This document shows, one piece after another, positions 34,878 to 43,819 of a DNA stretch of 64,000 nucleotides (position 1 is its first letter; each line of letters opens with the position of its first letter). A model generated the notes under the pieces. It saw only the letters and a list, made by a program, of their open reading frames with translations. It did no database searches and was not told where the DNA came from. The stretch spans positions 15,639,501-15,703,500 of the forward strand of contig CP016211.1 in assembly GCA_001931535.1 (NCBI GenBank), read 5' to 3'. The position numbers and the translations under genes are program-made. Origin of the DNA: Minicystis rosea. Its GTDB lineage: Bacteria > Myxococcota_A > Polyangia > Polyangiales > Polyangiaceae.

Positions 34878-35807
34878 ATGAGCACGAAGAAGACGGGCGC
34901 GGCGAAGCCAAGCGCGAAGAAGACGACCGCGGAAAAGACGAGCGCCGCGAAGCCGAGCGCGAAGAAGACGACCGCGAAAAAGACGAGCGCCGCGAAGCCG
35001 AGCGCGAAGAAGACGACCGCGAAAAAGACGAGCGCCGCGAAGTCGAGCGCGGCGAAGAAGGTCGCAGGGAAGGGGGCGGCGAGCGCGCCGAACGGGATGA
35101 AGGCCGTTGGTGGTGAGCTCATCCAGTCGAGCGCGATCAATCGAACGCTGACGCGCACGCTCGCGGAGGGGCGCTATACCGGGGCGACCAAGCTCCCGCT
35201 GTTCGACGCCGACTTTTACGGCGTCTGGCTCTTCGGCAAACAATCGGTGCGGTTGATGAAGGTGAACCGTCACGGCATCGAGACGCGCCATCAAGATAGC
35301 CTGGTGAACGCGACGAAGGGACGCCCGATCGCGGCGGCGAGCGTCGCGAACGATACCGCGTTCGTGGAGTCGCTGGCCCATACGCTCGATGGTGTCGTCG
35401 AGAGCAGCAGTGTCGATCGCCCCTATTACCCGTTCGCGGTGTACGGGACGGGGCTCAAGAAAAACCGCTTCTTCGGGCTCCTCGACGTCGGCGGGCTGAA
35501 CTACGGTCTCGTGCGCAATCTCGAGTCCGGCGAGGACTGGAAGCTCCGCGAGATCACGAAGCGCTCGTTCTTCACCATGGATCTCGAGGAGGGCGAGAGC
35601 ATCGATGAATACTACGACCGCCGCGAAGTGGAGGCCGTCACGGCAGCGACGGAGATGCTCCAGGAGCACTGCGGCACCCTCTACCGGCTTTCGCTCCACG
35701 AAGGGACCGGCGGCCGGCGGGCGGTCGTCACCTATCCTGTCTTCTACTTCGGGATCTCGGCGCTCGGGAACATCACTGGGGTGTTCACGCTGCGTAGAGA
35801 CGGCTAA
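34878..35807 (+). CDS. Unknown protein with Lys/Ala/Thr-rich H1-like N-terminal repeats
   Basis: A 309-residue protein. Residues 1-75 are histone-H1-like repeats of AAKPSAKKTTAKKTS, a strongly basic, disordered tail that could bind nucleic acid. The remaining 230 residues look globular (LPLFDADFYGVWLFGKQSVR, LDGVVESSSVDRPYYPFAVY, NRFFGLLDVGGLNYGLVRNL, VVTYPVFYFGISALGNITG) but match no family I know. GAGGAG seven bases before the ATG fixes the start. It lies 92 bases after LanB in the same direction and could be part of the locus or an unrelated neighbour. Confidence 0.75.
   Translation: MSTKKTGAAKPSAKKTTAEKTSAAKPSAKKTTAKKTSAAKPSAKKTTAKKTSAAKSSAAKKVAGKGAASAPNGMKAVGGELIQSSAINRTLTRTLAEGRYTGATKLPLFDADFYGVWLFGKQSVRLMKVNRHGIETRHQDSLVNATKGRPIAAASVANDTAFVESLAHTLDGVVESSSVDRPYYPFAVYGTGLKKNRFFGLLDVGGLNYGLVRNLESGEDWKLREITKRSFFTMDLEEGESIDEYYDRREVEAVTAATEMLQEHCGTLYRLSLHEGTGGRRAVVTYPVFYFGISALGNITGVFTLRRDG
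34902..35036 (+). repeat. Three tandem 45-bp coding repeats
   Basis: Units at 34902-34946, 34947-34991 and 34992-35036 encode the 15-residue AKPSAKKTTAKKTSA repeat of the H1-like tail; a partial fourth follows. Units two and three are identical and unit one differs by two bases, so copy number is likely to vary between strains. Confidence 0.85.
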
Positions 35808-35825
35808 ACCAAGTTCCGCGAGGCG

Positions 35826-36140
35826 TCAGCCCAGCGGTGTATTGGTTCCCAGTCTATTGAAGCTCATGGCAGCTCTCACGGCGGCGACGTTTGGGTCCAG
35901 CATCATGAACGTCAGCCGCCTGTAGCCCTACAGCGGATTCTTATGGTGGAAGGCGATGATTGCGGCCTTCTCCTGGGGCTCAATCCACCGGTCGCGCGGT
36001 AGCTCCGATGCCTGCTGCTCCGGGGTGTGGAGCTGCGTGTCGATGTGCCACTGAGGAACTCCAACGCCTCCGCGGGCAGGCGCCAATGGGCGACATCGGT
36101 GGCGTTACGGAAGCGTGACACCTCCGTGGCGGCGCGCGCG
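35826..36140 (-). pseudogene. Decayed transposase (IS3-like integrase-core type)
   Basis: The minus strand encodes LPRDRWIEPQEKAAIIAFHH then KNPL-stop-GYRRLTFMMLDPN, matching the transposase pattern PLEGYRRLTFMMLD in which the stop (TAG, 35928-35930) replaces a Glu codon. Upstream, EVSRFRNATDVAHWRLPAEA continues in another frame, so there is at least one frameshift near 36058. After the match the sequence diverges. It fills most of the 375-base gap before vgrG. The right edge lies about 40 bases before the VgrG start, so an insertion probably replaced the native upstream region of the spike operon. Confidence 0.65.
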
Positions 36141-36182
36141 AACGTTGCTTCTGCCCGGTCGGTTCCAGACACTGGCCCCGCC

Positions 36183-38555
36183 ATGCAAGACACCTTCACG
36201 ATCCACGCGCCTGCCATCCCCAGCTCGGCGCGTCTCGCCGGCTTCCACGGTCGCGAAGGCCTATCGCGGCTCTACCAGTTCGATGTGTTCTTGGTGATGA
36301 CCAACGACGCCGGTCATCACTTCGACATCAAGTCCGCCGTCGGTGGTCCCGCCACCTTGAGGCTCGAGCGGGCCGACGGCCGGCCTTCTTTCTTGGTCAA
36401 CGGCGTGTTCGCCAGCATGGAGCTGGTGGCCGACTTCCTCGGGCGCAGCGTGTTCCGCGGCGTGCTCGTCCCCCGCTTCTGGCACCTCACGCGATCGCTC
36501 CACGGCCGGATCTTCACCCAGCAGACCATCCCGCAGATCCTCGCGTCCGTTCTCGACAAGGGCGGGCTCGCCGGCAAGTACACGATGCAACTCATCGGGA
36601 GCTACCCAACCGAGGAGCACGTTTGCCAGTACCACGAGAGCGACTTCGATTTCGTCAGCCGGTGGATGGAGCGCGAGGGGCTCTATTACTTCTTCGAGCA
36701 ACACGACGAAGAGGAGCGGCTCGTCATCACGGACGACAAGTCGATCCATCGCCCGCTCGGCGATCGGTTCGTCCGCTACTTTCCTCACGCGCAGGAGGTG
36801 GTGGACGTCGGCGACTGCTTCCGTGCCTTCACCTGCCGTGCCGTCTCGCTCCCGGCGTCCGTTCAGCTCAAGGACTACGACTACGCCCGCCCGACGTTCG
36901 AGGTCGCGGGAGGCGCGCCGGTCTCACCCGCTGGTGTCGCCCGCGTCAACGTTCACGGAGCGCGCTTCTTCACGCCCGACGACGGAGCGCGCCTCGCGCA
37001 GATCAAGGCGCAAAGCCTGCTCGCGGGCGAGGTCGTCTATCACGGGTCCGGTGCCGCGCCGGACCTCCGGTCGGGGTACCTCTTCGAACTGGAGGACCAT
37101 CCGCGGGCGGCGTTCAACACCAAGTACCTGGCGACGCAGATCGAGCACTGGGTCAACCAGCTCCCTGGCACTCCCGAGCTCTCATCGATCATGACTTGGG
37201 ATGACGCCTATCGGGTCGAGGCGTCCGCCATCCTCGCCACGGTGCAGTTCCGCGCGCCGCAGCAGACGGCGTGGCCGCGCATCTACGGCGGCGAGCACGC
37301 GGTCATCGACGGTCCGGCGACCAGCGAGTACGCGCAGATCGATTCGCACGGACGCTATGCGGTCAAGTTCCACTTCGACGAGAGCGATCTCTCGGGCGGG
37401 AAGGCATCCACCTGGGTGCGCATGCTCCAGCCGCACGGCGGCGGTATCGAGGGGTTCCACTTCCCCCTCCGCGCGGGGACCGAGGTGGTCTGCACCTTCA
37501 CCGGCGGCGATCCCGATCGCCCGTGCATCGTCGGCGTCGCGCCCAACGCGCTGACACCGAGCCCGGTCACGTCGGGGAACAACACCCGCAACGTCATTCA
37601 GACCGGCGGAAGGAATCGATTGGAGATCGAGGACCGCTCGGGCGTCGAGCGGATCACCCTCTCCACACCCCACACGAACACGTACATCCGGATGGGCGCG
37701 CCCAACGCCGATCACAACTTCCACATGCACACCAACGGCAACACGCTGCTGGATCAGGGGGAGAACCTCGACATCCAGGTGGGCAAGGACTTCACCGAGT
37801 ACGTGATGGGCACGACGACGGAGACGCACCACGGCGTGACGGACATCCAGTACGACGCCGCGGTGACGAGGCTCTACAAGGACAATCGAACGGAGACCGT
37901 CGAGGGCGAGAGCGCGGAGACGAACAACAAGACGCGGACGTTGACCGTGTTGGGCAACACCACGGAGACGTACGAGCAAGACCGCGTGATGACGGTGAAG
38001 GGGAAGTACATCACCTACGTCACGAAGAACGCCGAGACGACCACCACCGGCAACTTCACCAACATCATCCACGGATCGCAGACCACGGACGTGCACGGCG
38101 AGCTGAAATCCATCGCGCGGGGCGTCCGCATCACGCGCACCGAGGGCGTCTCCATCAACAACGTGCTCGGCCTCGCGATCAGCGCGGTGGAGGGCGGCTC
38201 GGTCTCCAACACGCTTCTCGGATCGGTGAGCGCGGTGGAGGGCGGCGCGCTCAACGCGGTCGCCGGCGTCCGCGCCAACTTCACCTGGGGGCCGCAGTTC
38301 TCGTGGAACGTCGGGGCCACGACGTCGATGGTCACCGGGCTCGTCTTCAACACGCTCACGGGCAGCAAGCTGGAGTTCATCACCGGGATCAAGGCGGAGT
38401 ACGTCGCCGGATTCGCCCTCAAGCACGAGACCGTCAGGGCGGTCACCGCAGAGGCGGCCTTGGCGAACAACACGGTCGACGTCCGCAACGAGCAGCTCAG
38501 CCTGGCCCGGCAGACGTTCGGGGTGAAGGCCGTGGACCTCTTGCTGGTGGTTTGA
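36183..38555 (+). CDS. vgrG: Type VI secretion VgrG spike protein
   Basis: A 790-residue VgrG (fused gpD hub and gpV spike) that forms the piercing tip of T6SS. N-terminal hub: LSRLYQFDVFLVM, VFRGVLVPRFWHLTRSLHGR, RIFTQQTIPQILASVLDKGG and FDFVSRWMEREGLYYFFEQH. OB-fold and neck: HGRYAVKFHFDESDLSGGKA, WVRMLQPHGGGIEGFHFPLR, EVVCTFTGGDPDRPCIVGVA, then NRLEIEDRSGVERITLSTPH. From about residue 530 a long series of beta repeats forms an extended needle; no enzymatic C-terminal domain is evident. The start at 36183 is set by homology and has no clear ribosome site. Three bases after it begins the adaptor gene. Confidence 0.95.
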   Translation: MQDTFTIHAPAIPSSARLAGFHGREGLSRLYQFDVFLVMTNDAGHHFDIKSAVGGPATLRLERADGRPSFLVNGVFASMELVADFLGRSVFRGVLVPRFWHLTRSLHGRIFTQQTIPQILASVLDKGGLAGKYTMQLIGSYPTEEHVCQYHESDFDFVSRWMEREGLYYFFEQHDEEERLVITDDKSIHRPLGDRFVRYFPHAQEVVDVGDCFRAFTCRAVSLPASVQLKDYDYARPTFEVAGGAPVSPAGVARVNVHGARFFTPDDGARLAQIKAQSLLAGEVVYHGSGAAPDLRSGYLFELEDHPRAAFNTKYLATQIEHWVNQLPGTPELSSIMTWDDAYRVEASAILATVQFRAPQQTAWPRIYGGEHAVIDGPATSEYAQIDSHGRYAVKFHFDESDLSGGKASTWVRMLQPHGGGIEGFHFPLRAGTEVVCTFTGGDPDRPCIVGVAPNALTPSPVTSGNNTRNVIQTGGRNRLEIEDRSGVERITLSTPHTNTYIRMGAPNADHNFHMHTNGNTLLDQGENLDIQVGKDFTEYVMGTTTETHHGVTDIQYDAAVTRLYKDNRTETVEGESAETNNKTRTLTVLGNTTETYEQDRVMTVKGKYITYVTKNAETTTTGNFTNIIHGSQTTDVHGELKSIARGVRITRTEGVSINNVLGLAISAVEGGSVSNTLLGSVSAVEGGALNAVAGVRANFTWGPQFSWNVGATTSMVTGLVFNTLTGSKLEFITGIKAEYVAGFALKHETVRAVTAEAALANNTVDVRNEQLSLARQTFGVKAVDLLLVV

Positions 38556-38558
38556 CCG

Positions 38559-41219
38559 GTGAAGATCATCAAGCCCATGCGCCTTGGGCTCCTCACCCGG
38601 GTGCTCCCGCACCGGAAGGAACCACGGCTGGTCGTCTCCCTCCTGGCCTGCTTTCCCTTGGCCCCGAGCCCCGCGCTGCCCGGGGCGCCGCGCCGGCTGC
38701 TGTACGAAGCGAGCATGTGGAAGATCGCGTCGGACGAGACGGGTCCCGGCGCGGTGCTGGACGAGTCGTCCCCCAAGACCCGGGGCGAGGTGCTGGTCAA
38801 CGGGCGGTGCTTCACCCGCGGGGTTCCGCGCTCGGCGTCGTCGGTCCGGGTGGCGATCGGGTCCGTGGACAAGACCCTCTACGTGGTCGGCGATCGCCGC
38901 TGGGGCGCGCTCGGTGCGAGCGATCCGGAACCCTTCACCGAGATGCCGGTCACCTGGCGCCGCGCGTTCGGCGGCGAGGGGTTCGCCCAGAACCCGCTGG
39001 GGAGAGGGTTCGCCGCGGAAGCGAACCTCCACCCGCTCCCCAACGTGGAGGACCCGAAGCACCTCCTGAAGACCCAGAACGATCGCCCGGCGCCGGCCGG
39101 CTTCGAGGGCTACGACCTGACCTGGCCGCAGCGTACGACGCGGCTCGGGACCTACGACGATCGCTGGTTGGAGCACGATCGGCCGGGGTTCCCGCGGGAC
39201 TTCGATCCGGCCTACTTCGACACCGCGCCTCCCGACCAGCAGCTCGACGGGTACTTCCGCGGCGACGAAGCCTTCCGGATCGAGAATATGCACCCGACCG
39301 AAGCGGTGCTGGAAGGGACGCTCCCGGGGCTCGTCGCGCGGTGCTTCATCACCCGCGGTGATGGCCTCGTGGAGACGGCGATGCGGCTCGATACCGTCCG
39401 CTTCTTCCCGCACCGAGAGCGCGGGATCCTCGTTTTTCGCGGCGTCTTCGAGATCGGCGAGGACGACGCCGCGGACGTCGACGCGCTCGTGGCCGCCCTG
39501 GAGGTCATCGGCGAGCCCCGGCCGCGCTCCCACTACGAGACGGTCCTCGCCCAGCGGACCGACAAGGAGAAGCGGCACCTCTACATGCTCCGCGACGGCG
39601 ACCTGATCCCGCTCGTCGAAGAGGCCGGCGCGGATCCGTTGCCGGACGATCGCCTCTCGGGGATCGCCGCCCTCCTGAAGCGCGACGATTACCACCGGAA
39701 GCACATCGAGGCGCGGCGCGCACGGGAGCAGCGCGAAGAGCACGCGCACGTCACGGCGGCCCGAAAGCAGCTCCAGGATGCCGGGATCGATCCGGATCCA
39801 ACCATCCCCGCGGGGCCACCGCCGGCGCCGGCGAAGCCGCCGGCGGTCCCTTCCCTGAACGACCTACCGGCCTTCGTCGCTCAGCTCGAGGAGGAGGCGG
39901 CCGCGCAGCGAGCACAAGCGCAGCGCGAGGCGGAGGAGGCGCTCGCGAGCGCGCGCGCCCGGGCGGCGCAGCACCAGATCGACTTCGGCAAGATGGCGGC
40001 GGCCGCGCGGAAGGACGCCGGCAGCTCGCGGAAGGATCTGGATCGCTTGAACGAGCTCAGCACGAAGGACGAGCTGCGGAAGGAGATGCGCGAGCGGCTC
40101 TCGGATCCCGCGCTCGCGGCGAAGCTCTCGGAGCAAGAGGAAGAGGCGAAGCGCGCGCAGCGACGGCACGCGCACCACTTCCCGGCGTCCGCGCGGCTCG
40201 AAGGTGACGAAGCGCGGCGGCTGCGCGAGGAGGTGATCGCGGGGCGCGAAGCGAAGCAGAGCTTCGCCCACCGGGACCTCACCGGCGCGGACCTCTCGCA
40301 TCTCGACCTCCACGGGATGGACTTCCGAGACGCGATCCTGGAGGCGGCGGTGCTCGCCGGCGCCGATCTCCGCGACGCGGACCTGACCTCCGCCGTCTGC
40401 GCCCACGCGGACCTCGACGGCGCGGACCTGACGGGCGCGAAGCTCACGGGCGCAAACTTCGGCGGCGCAACGCTGCGCGACATCAAGGCGCGCGGGATCG
40501 ATCTGACGGGCACCATCTTCGCCAAAGCCAACCTGAGCGGTGCGGACTTCGCGGGGGCGACGATCTCCTCGGCGGACTTCTCGGAAGCGACGGGCACCGG
40601 CGCCGATTTCACCGGCGTTCGCGGAGAAAAGGCGTTCTTCCTCCGCAACGACTTCTCGGGCGCGACCTTCGCCGGCAGCACGCTCCTCCGCTGCGTCTTC
40701 ATCGAGCCGGACGTCTCCGGCGCCGACTTCCGCGGGGCGGACCTACGCCGCACGACCTTCATCGCGGCCCGCGGCGACGGTGTTGTCTTCACGGACGGGA
40801 AGCTCGATCGATTCCGGCTGGTGAAGGACTGCTCCTTCACCGGCGCCGACTTCCGTCGCGCCTCCATGAAGAAAGCCAACCTCCTCGGCGCCGCCCTCTC
40901 CGGAAGCGACTTCACGGACGCGAACCTCACCGGCGCCCTGCTGACGAACGCCGACCTGTCCGGCGCCACGCTCGATCGCGCGATCGCGACGGACGCCATG
41001 CTGGTCCGGACCAACCTCCGCGGCGCCTCGCTCTTCGCGGTCGATCTGATGAACGGCGTGCTCCAGAAGACGGACCTCTCGGGCGCGGATCTGGAGAAGG
41101 CCAACCTCTTCGGAGCCGACGCCTCCGGGATGATCGGCGACGGCGACACGAGCCTCTCGGGCGCCAACGTCAAGCGCGTCAACGTTCTCGCAGCGGGGAG
41201 GCCACGTGAACAGGGATGA
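38559..41219 (+). CDS. DUF2169 - pentapeptide-repeat fusion, T6SS spike adaptor
   Basis: An 886-residue protein. Residues of about 1-330 are DUF2169 (EVLVNGRCFTRGVPRSASSV, MPVTWRRAFGGEGFAQNPLG, DQQLDGYFRGDEAFRIENMH), a domain tied to VgrG and PAAR-like genes and thought to help load cargo onto the spike. A charged coiled region spans about 380-560. From about 565 to the end are pentapeptide repeats (A(D/N)LxxADL pattern, such as LTGADLSHLDLHGMDFRDA and LSGADLEKANLFGADASGM) that would fold as a beta helix. Its stop overlaps the next gene by 14 bases. Fusion of both parts in one chain is common in this adaptor family. Confidence 0.9.
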   Translation: MKIIKPMRLGLLTRVLPHRKEPRLVVSLLACFPLAPSPALPGAPRRLLYEASMWKIASDETGPGAVLDESSPKTRGEVLVNGRCFTRGVPRSASSVRVAIGSVDKTLYVVGDRRWGALGASDPEPFTEMPVTWRRAFGGEGFAQNPLGRGFAAEANLHPLPNVEDPKHLLKTQNDRPAPAGFEGYDLTWPQRTTRLGTYDDRWLEHDRPGFPRDFDPAYFDTAPPDQQLDGYFRGDEAFRIENMHPTEAVLEGTLPGLVARCFITRGDGLVETAMRLDTVRFFPHRERGILVFRGVFEIGEDDAADVDALVAALEVIGEPRPRSHYETVLAQRTDKEKRHLYMLRDGDLIPLVEEAGADPLPDDRLSGIAALLKRDDYHRKHIEARRAREQREEHAHVTAARKQLQDAGIDPDPTIPAGPPPAPAKPPAVPSLNDLPAFVAQLEEEAAAQRAQAQREAEEALASARARAAQHQIDFGKMAAAARKDAGSSRKDLDRLNELSTKDELRKEMRERLSDPALAAKLSEQEEEAKRAQRRHAHHFPASARLEGDEARRLREEVIAGREAKQSFAHRDLTGADLSHLDLHGMDFRDAILEAAVLAGADLRDADLTSAVCAHADLDGADLTGAKLTGANFGGATLRDIKARGIDLTGTIFAKANLSGADFAGATISSADFSEATGTGADFTGVRGEKAFFLRNDFSGATFAGSTLLRCVFIEPDVSGADFRGADLRRTTFIAARGDGVVFTDGKLDRFRLVKDCSFTGADFRRASMKKANLLGAALSGSDFTDANLTGALLTNADLSGATLDRAIATDAMLVRTNLRGASLFAVDLMNGVLQKTDLSGADLEKANLFGADASGMIGDGDTSLSGANVKRVNVLAAGRPREQG

Positions 41220-42273
41220 GCTGATCGCCGCGGTCGAGTCCGGCGAGATCGTCGAGCGGGTGGACCTCGCGGGGCTGGACCTCTCCGGTGTCGATCTCTC
41301 GGGCGGCGTCTTCGAGGGCGTGAGCTTCGCCGGGGTGAGCCTCGCGGGGGCGCGGCTCCGCGAGGTGGTGATGCACGGCTGCAACCTCGCGGACGCCAAT
41401 CTCGAAGGCGTGGATCTGCACCTCGCGGCGCTGAGTGGGTGCCGCGGCGGCGGGGCGCGGCTCGGCGGCGCGTCGCTGATCGGCGCGACCATCTTCCGCG
41501 CAGAGCTCGCGAGGGCGGACCTCACGGGCGCGGATTTGACCCTCGCCAACCTCACCTCGTCGGATCTCACGGGCGCCTGCCTCGCGAGGGCGAACCTCGA
41601 TCGGACGGTGATCCACGACGCTCGCACCGATGGGATCGATCTCTCGAACGCGTCGCTGCGCAGGACCACCCTCTTCCGTCAGGATCTCTCGACGGCCGTG
41701 ATCGCTGGGACGATGTTCGATCAAGCGATCTTGGTGGAGGTGAACCTCGGGGGCCGCGATCTCCGCGGCATGACCTTCACCATGACCCAGTTCGCGGGCG
41801 CCAACCTCGAAGGCGCAGACTTCTCCGGGGCGACGCTCACGCAAGCGGGCTTCAAGGGGGCGAAGCTCGCGCGCGCTCGGTTCGACGGCGCGAAGGCCCA
41901 GGGCGCGCTCTTCATCGAAGCCGAGCTCGCGGGCGCGAGCTTCGCGGGGGCGGACCTCGGGCAGGCAATCTTCGCAGGCGCGGACCTCTCCATGGCGGAC
42001 CTCTCGGGGACCAAGCTCGGGATGAGCAACTTCACCCGCGCCCGCTGCCCAGGGGCGCGCTTCGCGGAGGCGGACCTCGTCTACGCGGACCTCTCCCACG
42101 CAGACGTGAGCACCGCGGACTTCTCGGGCGCGAACCTCACGCGCGCGCGGCTCCACCGCGTGGTGGATCACGAGACGCGGTGGCCGGTGAGCCGAGCGCT
42201 TTCGCGCGGCGAGGACGCGGATCTTCGAGAGGCGGAAGAGTGGCAGGCGCGGGTTCTCGGCGATCGACGATGA
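41206..42273 (+). CDS. Pentapeptide-repeat protein in the VgrG operon
   Basis: A 355-residue protein made almost entirely of pentapeptide repeats (VDLAGLDLSGVDLSGGVFEG, ADLTGADLTLANLTSSDLTG, ADFSGATLTQAGFKGAKLAR), preceded by MNRDELIAAVESGEIVERV. The repeats predict a right-handed beta helix, and the last 45 residues are charged (ETRWPVSRALSRGEDADLRE). It overlaps the upstream DUF2169 fusion by 14 bases, so the two are made together. Likely a structural adaptor at the spike; no enzyme motif. Confidence 0.9.
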   Translation: MNRDELIAAVESGEIVERVDLAGLDLSGVDLSGGVFEGVSFAGVSLAGARLREVVMHGCNLADANLEGVDLHLAALSGCRGGGARLGGASLIGATIFRAELARADLTGADLTLANLTSSDLTGACLARANLDRTVIHDARTDGIDLSNASLRRTTLFRQDLSTAVIAGTMFDQAILVEVNLGGRDLRGMTFTMTQFAGANLEGADFSGATLTQAGFKGAKLARARFDGAKAQGALFIEAELAGASFAGADLGQAIFAGADLSMADLSGTKLGMSNFTRARCPGARFAEADLVYADLSHADVSTADFSGANLTRARLHRVVDHETRWPVSRALSRGEDADLREAEEWQARVLGDRR

Positions 42274-42313
42274 GGATCTCCGCGCACGCGGGTGAACGAA
42301 CGAGGAGCACGAA

Positions 42314-42940
42314 ATGCGAAACCTAGCGAGGAAGCAGCAGGAGGATGTGCCGGTCCTCGAGACGTGCGGCGAAGTGGTGGCCATCGAGGAGGGCGGGTTC
42401 GTCGTCGCGACTGAGACGCGATCGCTCTCCGCTCGGCGCGCCGCGAGCTGCCTCTTGGAGCCGGTGGCCGGGGATACGGTGCTGGTGGCGACCACCGGGA
42501 GCGGGCAGTCGTACGTGCTCGCGGTCCTGGAGCGGGCGGCGGGCGCCCCGTGGACCATCGCGGCGCCGGGAGATCTCGATCTCGCAGCCAAGGGCACGAT
42601 CGGCGTGGTGGCCCGCGAGGGCGTCCAGGTGATCACCGGCGCCGTGCGGGTGAACGCCGTCGACGGGACCGTCAGCCTGGAGCGGCTCACCTTTCTGACG
42701 AGGTTCCTCCGCGCCGAGGTGGGCAAGGCCAAGGTCTTCGGCCAGACGCTCGACAGCGTGCTCGATCGCGTGTCGCAGCGGGTGAAGCGGTCGCTCCGGA
42801 TGGTCGAAGAGACCGATCAGGTCCGGGCCGATCACCTCGACTACACGGCGAAGACGCGCCTCGCGTTGCACGGCCAGCACGCGCTGATCACTGCCGAGAC
42901 CCTCGCGAAGATCGAGGGCGACCAGATCCACATGGGCTGA
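42314..42940 (+). CDS. DUF3540 protein
   Basis: A 208-residue protein with VVAIEEGGFVVATETRSLSA, RRAASCLLEPVAGDTVLVAT, SYVLAVLERAAGAPWTIAAP and LDSVLDRVSQRVKRSLRMVE, the order of features in DUF3540 proteins that accompany DUF2169, pentapeptide and PAAR-like genes in T6SS spike islands. The N-terminal half resembles a small OB/beta domain and the C-terminal half a helix then beta repeats (LALHGQHALITAETLAKIEG). A role in spike decoration or cargo loading is inferred from context. Confidence 0.85.
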   Translation: MRNLARKQQEDVPVLETCGEVVAIEEGGFVVATETRSLSARRAASCLLEPVAGDTVLVATTGSGQSYVLAVLERAAGAPWTIAAPGDLDLAAKGTIGVVAREGVQVITGAVRVNAVDGTVSLERLTFLTRFLRAEVGKAKVFGQTLDSVLDRVSQRVKRSLRMVEETDQVRADHLDYTAKTRLALHGQHALITAETLAKIEGDQIHMG

Positions 42941-42951
42941 GGAGTCGGCGA

Positions 42952-43338
42952 ATGTTCTCCACGACGCAGATGCTAGGCATGGATCTCGGCTTCCCCGACG
43001 TCTGCAAGCTGCCGACGCTGGTGCCGGTCCCGTTCCCCAACATCGCCCTGCCGCCGATGGCGGTCGGAGCGGCTTACAACATCCTCAACGTGTGCGCGCC
43101 GGCCCATACGTTGGCCACCACCATCCCCATCACCATGGGCGACCAGCCCGGCCTCCTGGGCGGCGTCGTCTCGCAGACGGACATGGCCAGCTCACGCCGC
43201 CTCACGGCCGCGTTCACCATCCTGCTCGATGGCATGCCCGCGACCCGGCTGACCAGCATGGGGATCCAGAACACCGTCAACTGCACGGGCGTCTCGCTCG
43301 TCCCGAGCCAGCTCACCGTGCTGTACCTCGCGCCCTGA
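42952..43338 (+). CDS. PAAR-like DUF4150 protein
   Basis: A 128-residue tip-type protein: FPDVCKLPTLVPVPFPNIAL, MAVGAAYNILNVCAPAHTLA, TTIPITMGDQPGLLGGVVS and FTILLDGMPATRLTSMGIQN match DUF4150, a PAAR-like cone that sharpens VgrG. No extra C-terminal toxin domain is present, so it is a bare tip and any effector would be separate. GGAG precedes the ATG, 12 bases after the DUF3540 stop. Confidence 0.9.
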   Translation: MFSTTQMLGMDLGFPDVCKLPTLVPVPFPNIALPPMAVGAAYNILNVCAPAHTLATTIPITMGDQPGLLGGVVSQTDMASSRRLTAAFTILLDGMPATRLTSMGIQNTVNCTGVSLVPSQLTVLYLAP

Positions 43339-43342
43339 CGCC

Positions 43343-43804
43343 ATGAAGGAAACGACGCGCATCCGCCTGTCGATCATCGAGGCGCGGTACGGCCGGCGAG
43401 CTCCGGCGGACGCGAGCGATGGAGAGCTGGCGGCGAGCTTCGAGGACGACTTCCGCAAGGCTCGCGACGAGCGGATCGCGCCCTTGCTCCAGGAGATCGG
43501 CGCGACCCTCGCGGCGGGAGGGCACGAGCATCGGGTTGCGATCGACGAGGGCGCTCGGCGGCCGAGCGTGGAGCTTCACCTCTCCCCGCGGACCCGCTCC
43601 GCGGAAGCTCGGCCTGCGAGCGTGATCCGGATGTTCTCCATCACGGAAGGCGCGCGGCGAGAGATCATCGCGGAGGTGCAGCTCGGGCGCAAAGTGGTGG
43701 AGCTGACCCGCTTTCGGGAGATCTCGGAGCTGAGGGCGGAAGTGCTCGAGCAGATGGTCGTGGATGCGGTGGAGCAAGTGTTCGCGCACCACGCTTCCGG
43801 CTGA
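43343..43804 (+). CDS. Small conserved-type protein of the VgrG island, function unknown
   Basis: A 153-residue protein beginning MKETTRIRLSIIEARYGRRA, with ASFEDDFRKARDERIAPLLQ, VELHLSPRTRSAEARP and EVLEQMVVDAVEQVFAHHAS. It looks like a compact alpha/beta protein with no catalytic motif. Four bases separate it from the PAAR-like gene and it ends the operon; a chaperone or immunity-type role would suit the position but is a guess. Tandem hairpin repeats follow immediately. Confidence 0.7.
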   Translation: MKETTRIRLSIIEARYGRRAPADASDGELAASFEDDFRKARDERIAPLLQEIGATLAAGGHEHRVAIDEGARRPSVELHLSPRTRSAEARPASVIRMFSITEGARREIIAEVQLGRKVVELTRFREISELRAEVLEQMVVDAVEQVFAHHASG

Positions 43805-43819
43805 CGACCAGCCGAGATC

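Noticed and set aside
37182..39749. Minus-strand frame of about 855 codons across vgrG and the DUF2169 gene
   Set aside because: Antisense to two clearly conserved genes and composed mainly of biased residues; typical of GC-rich antisense frames.
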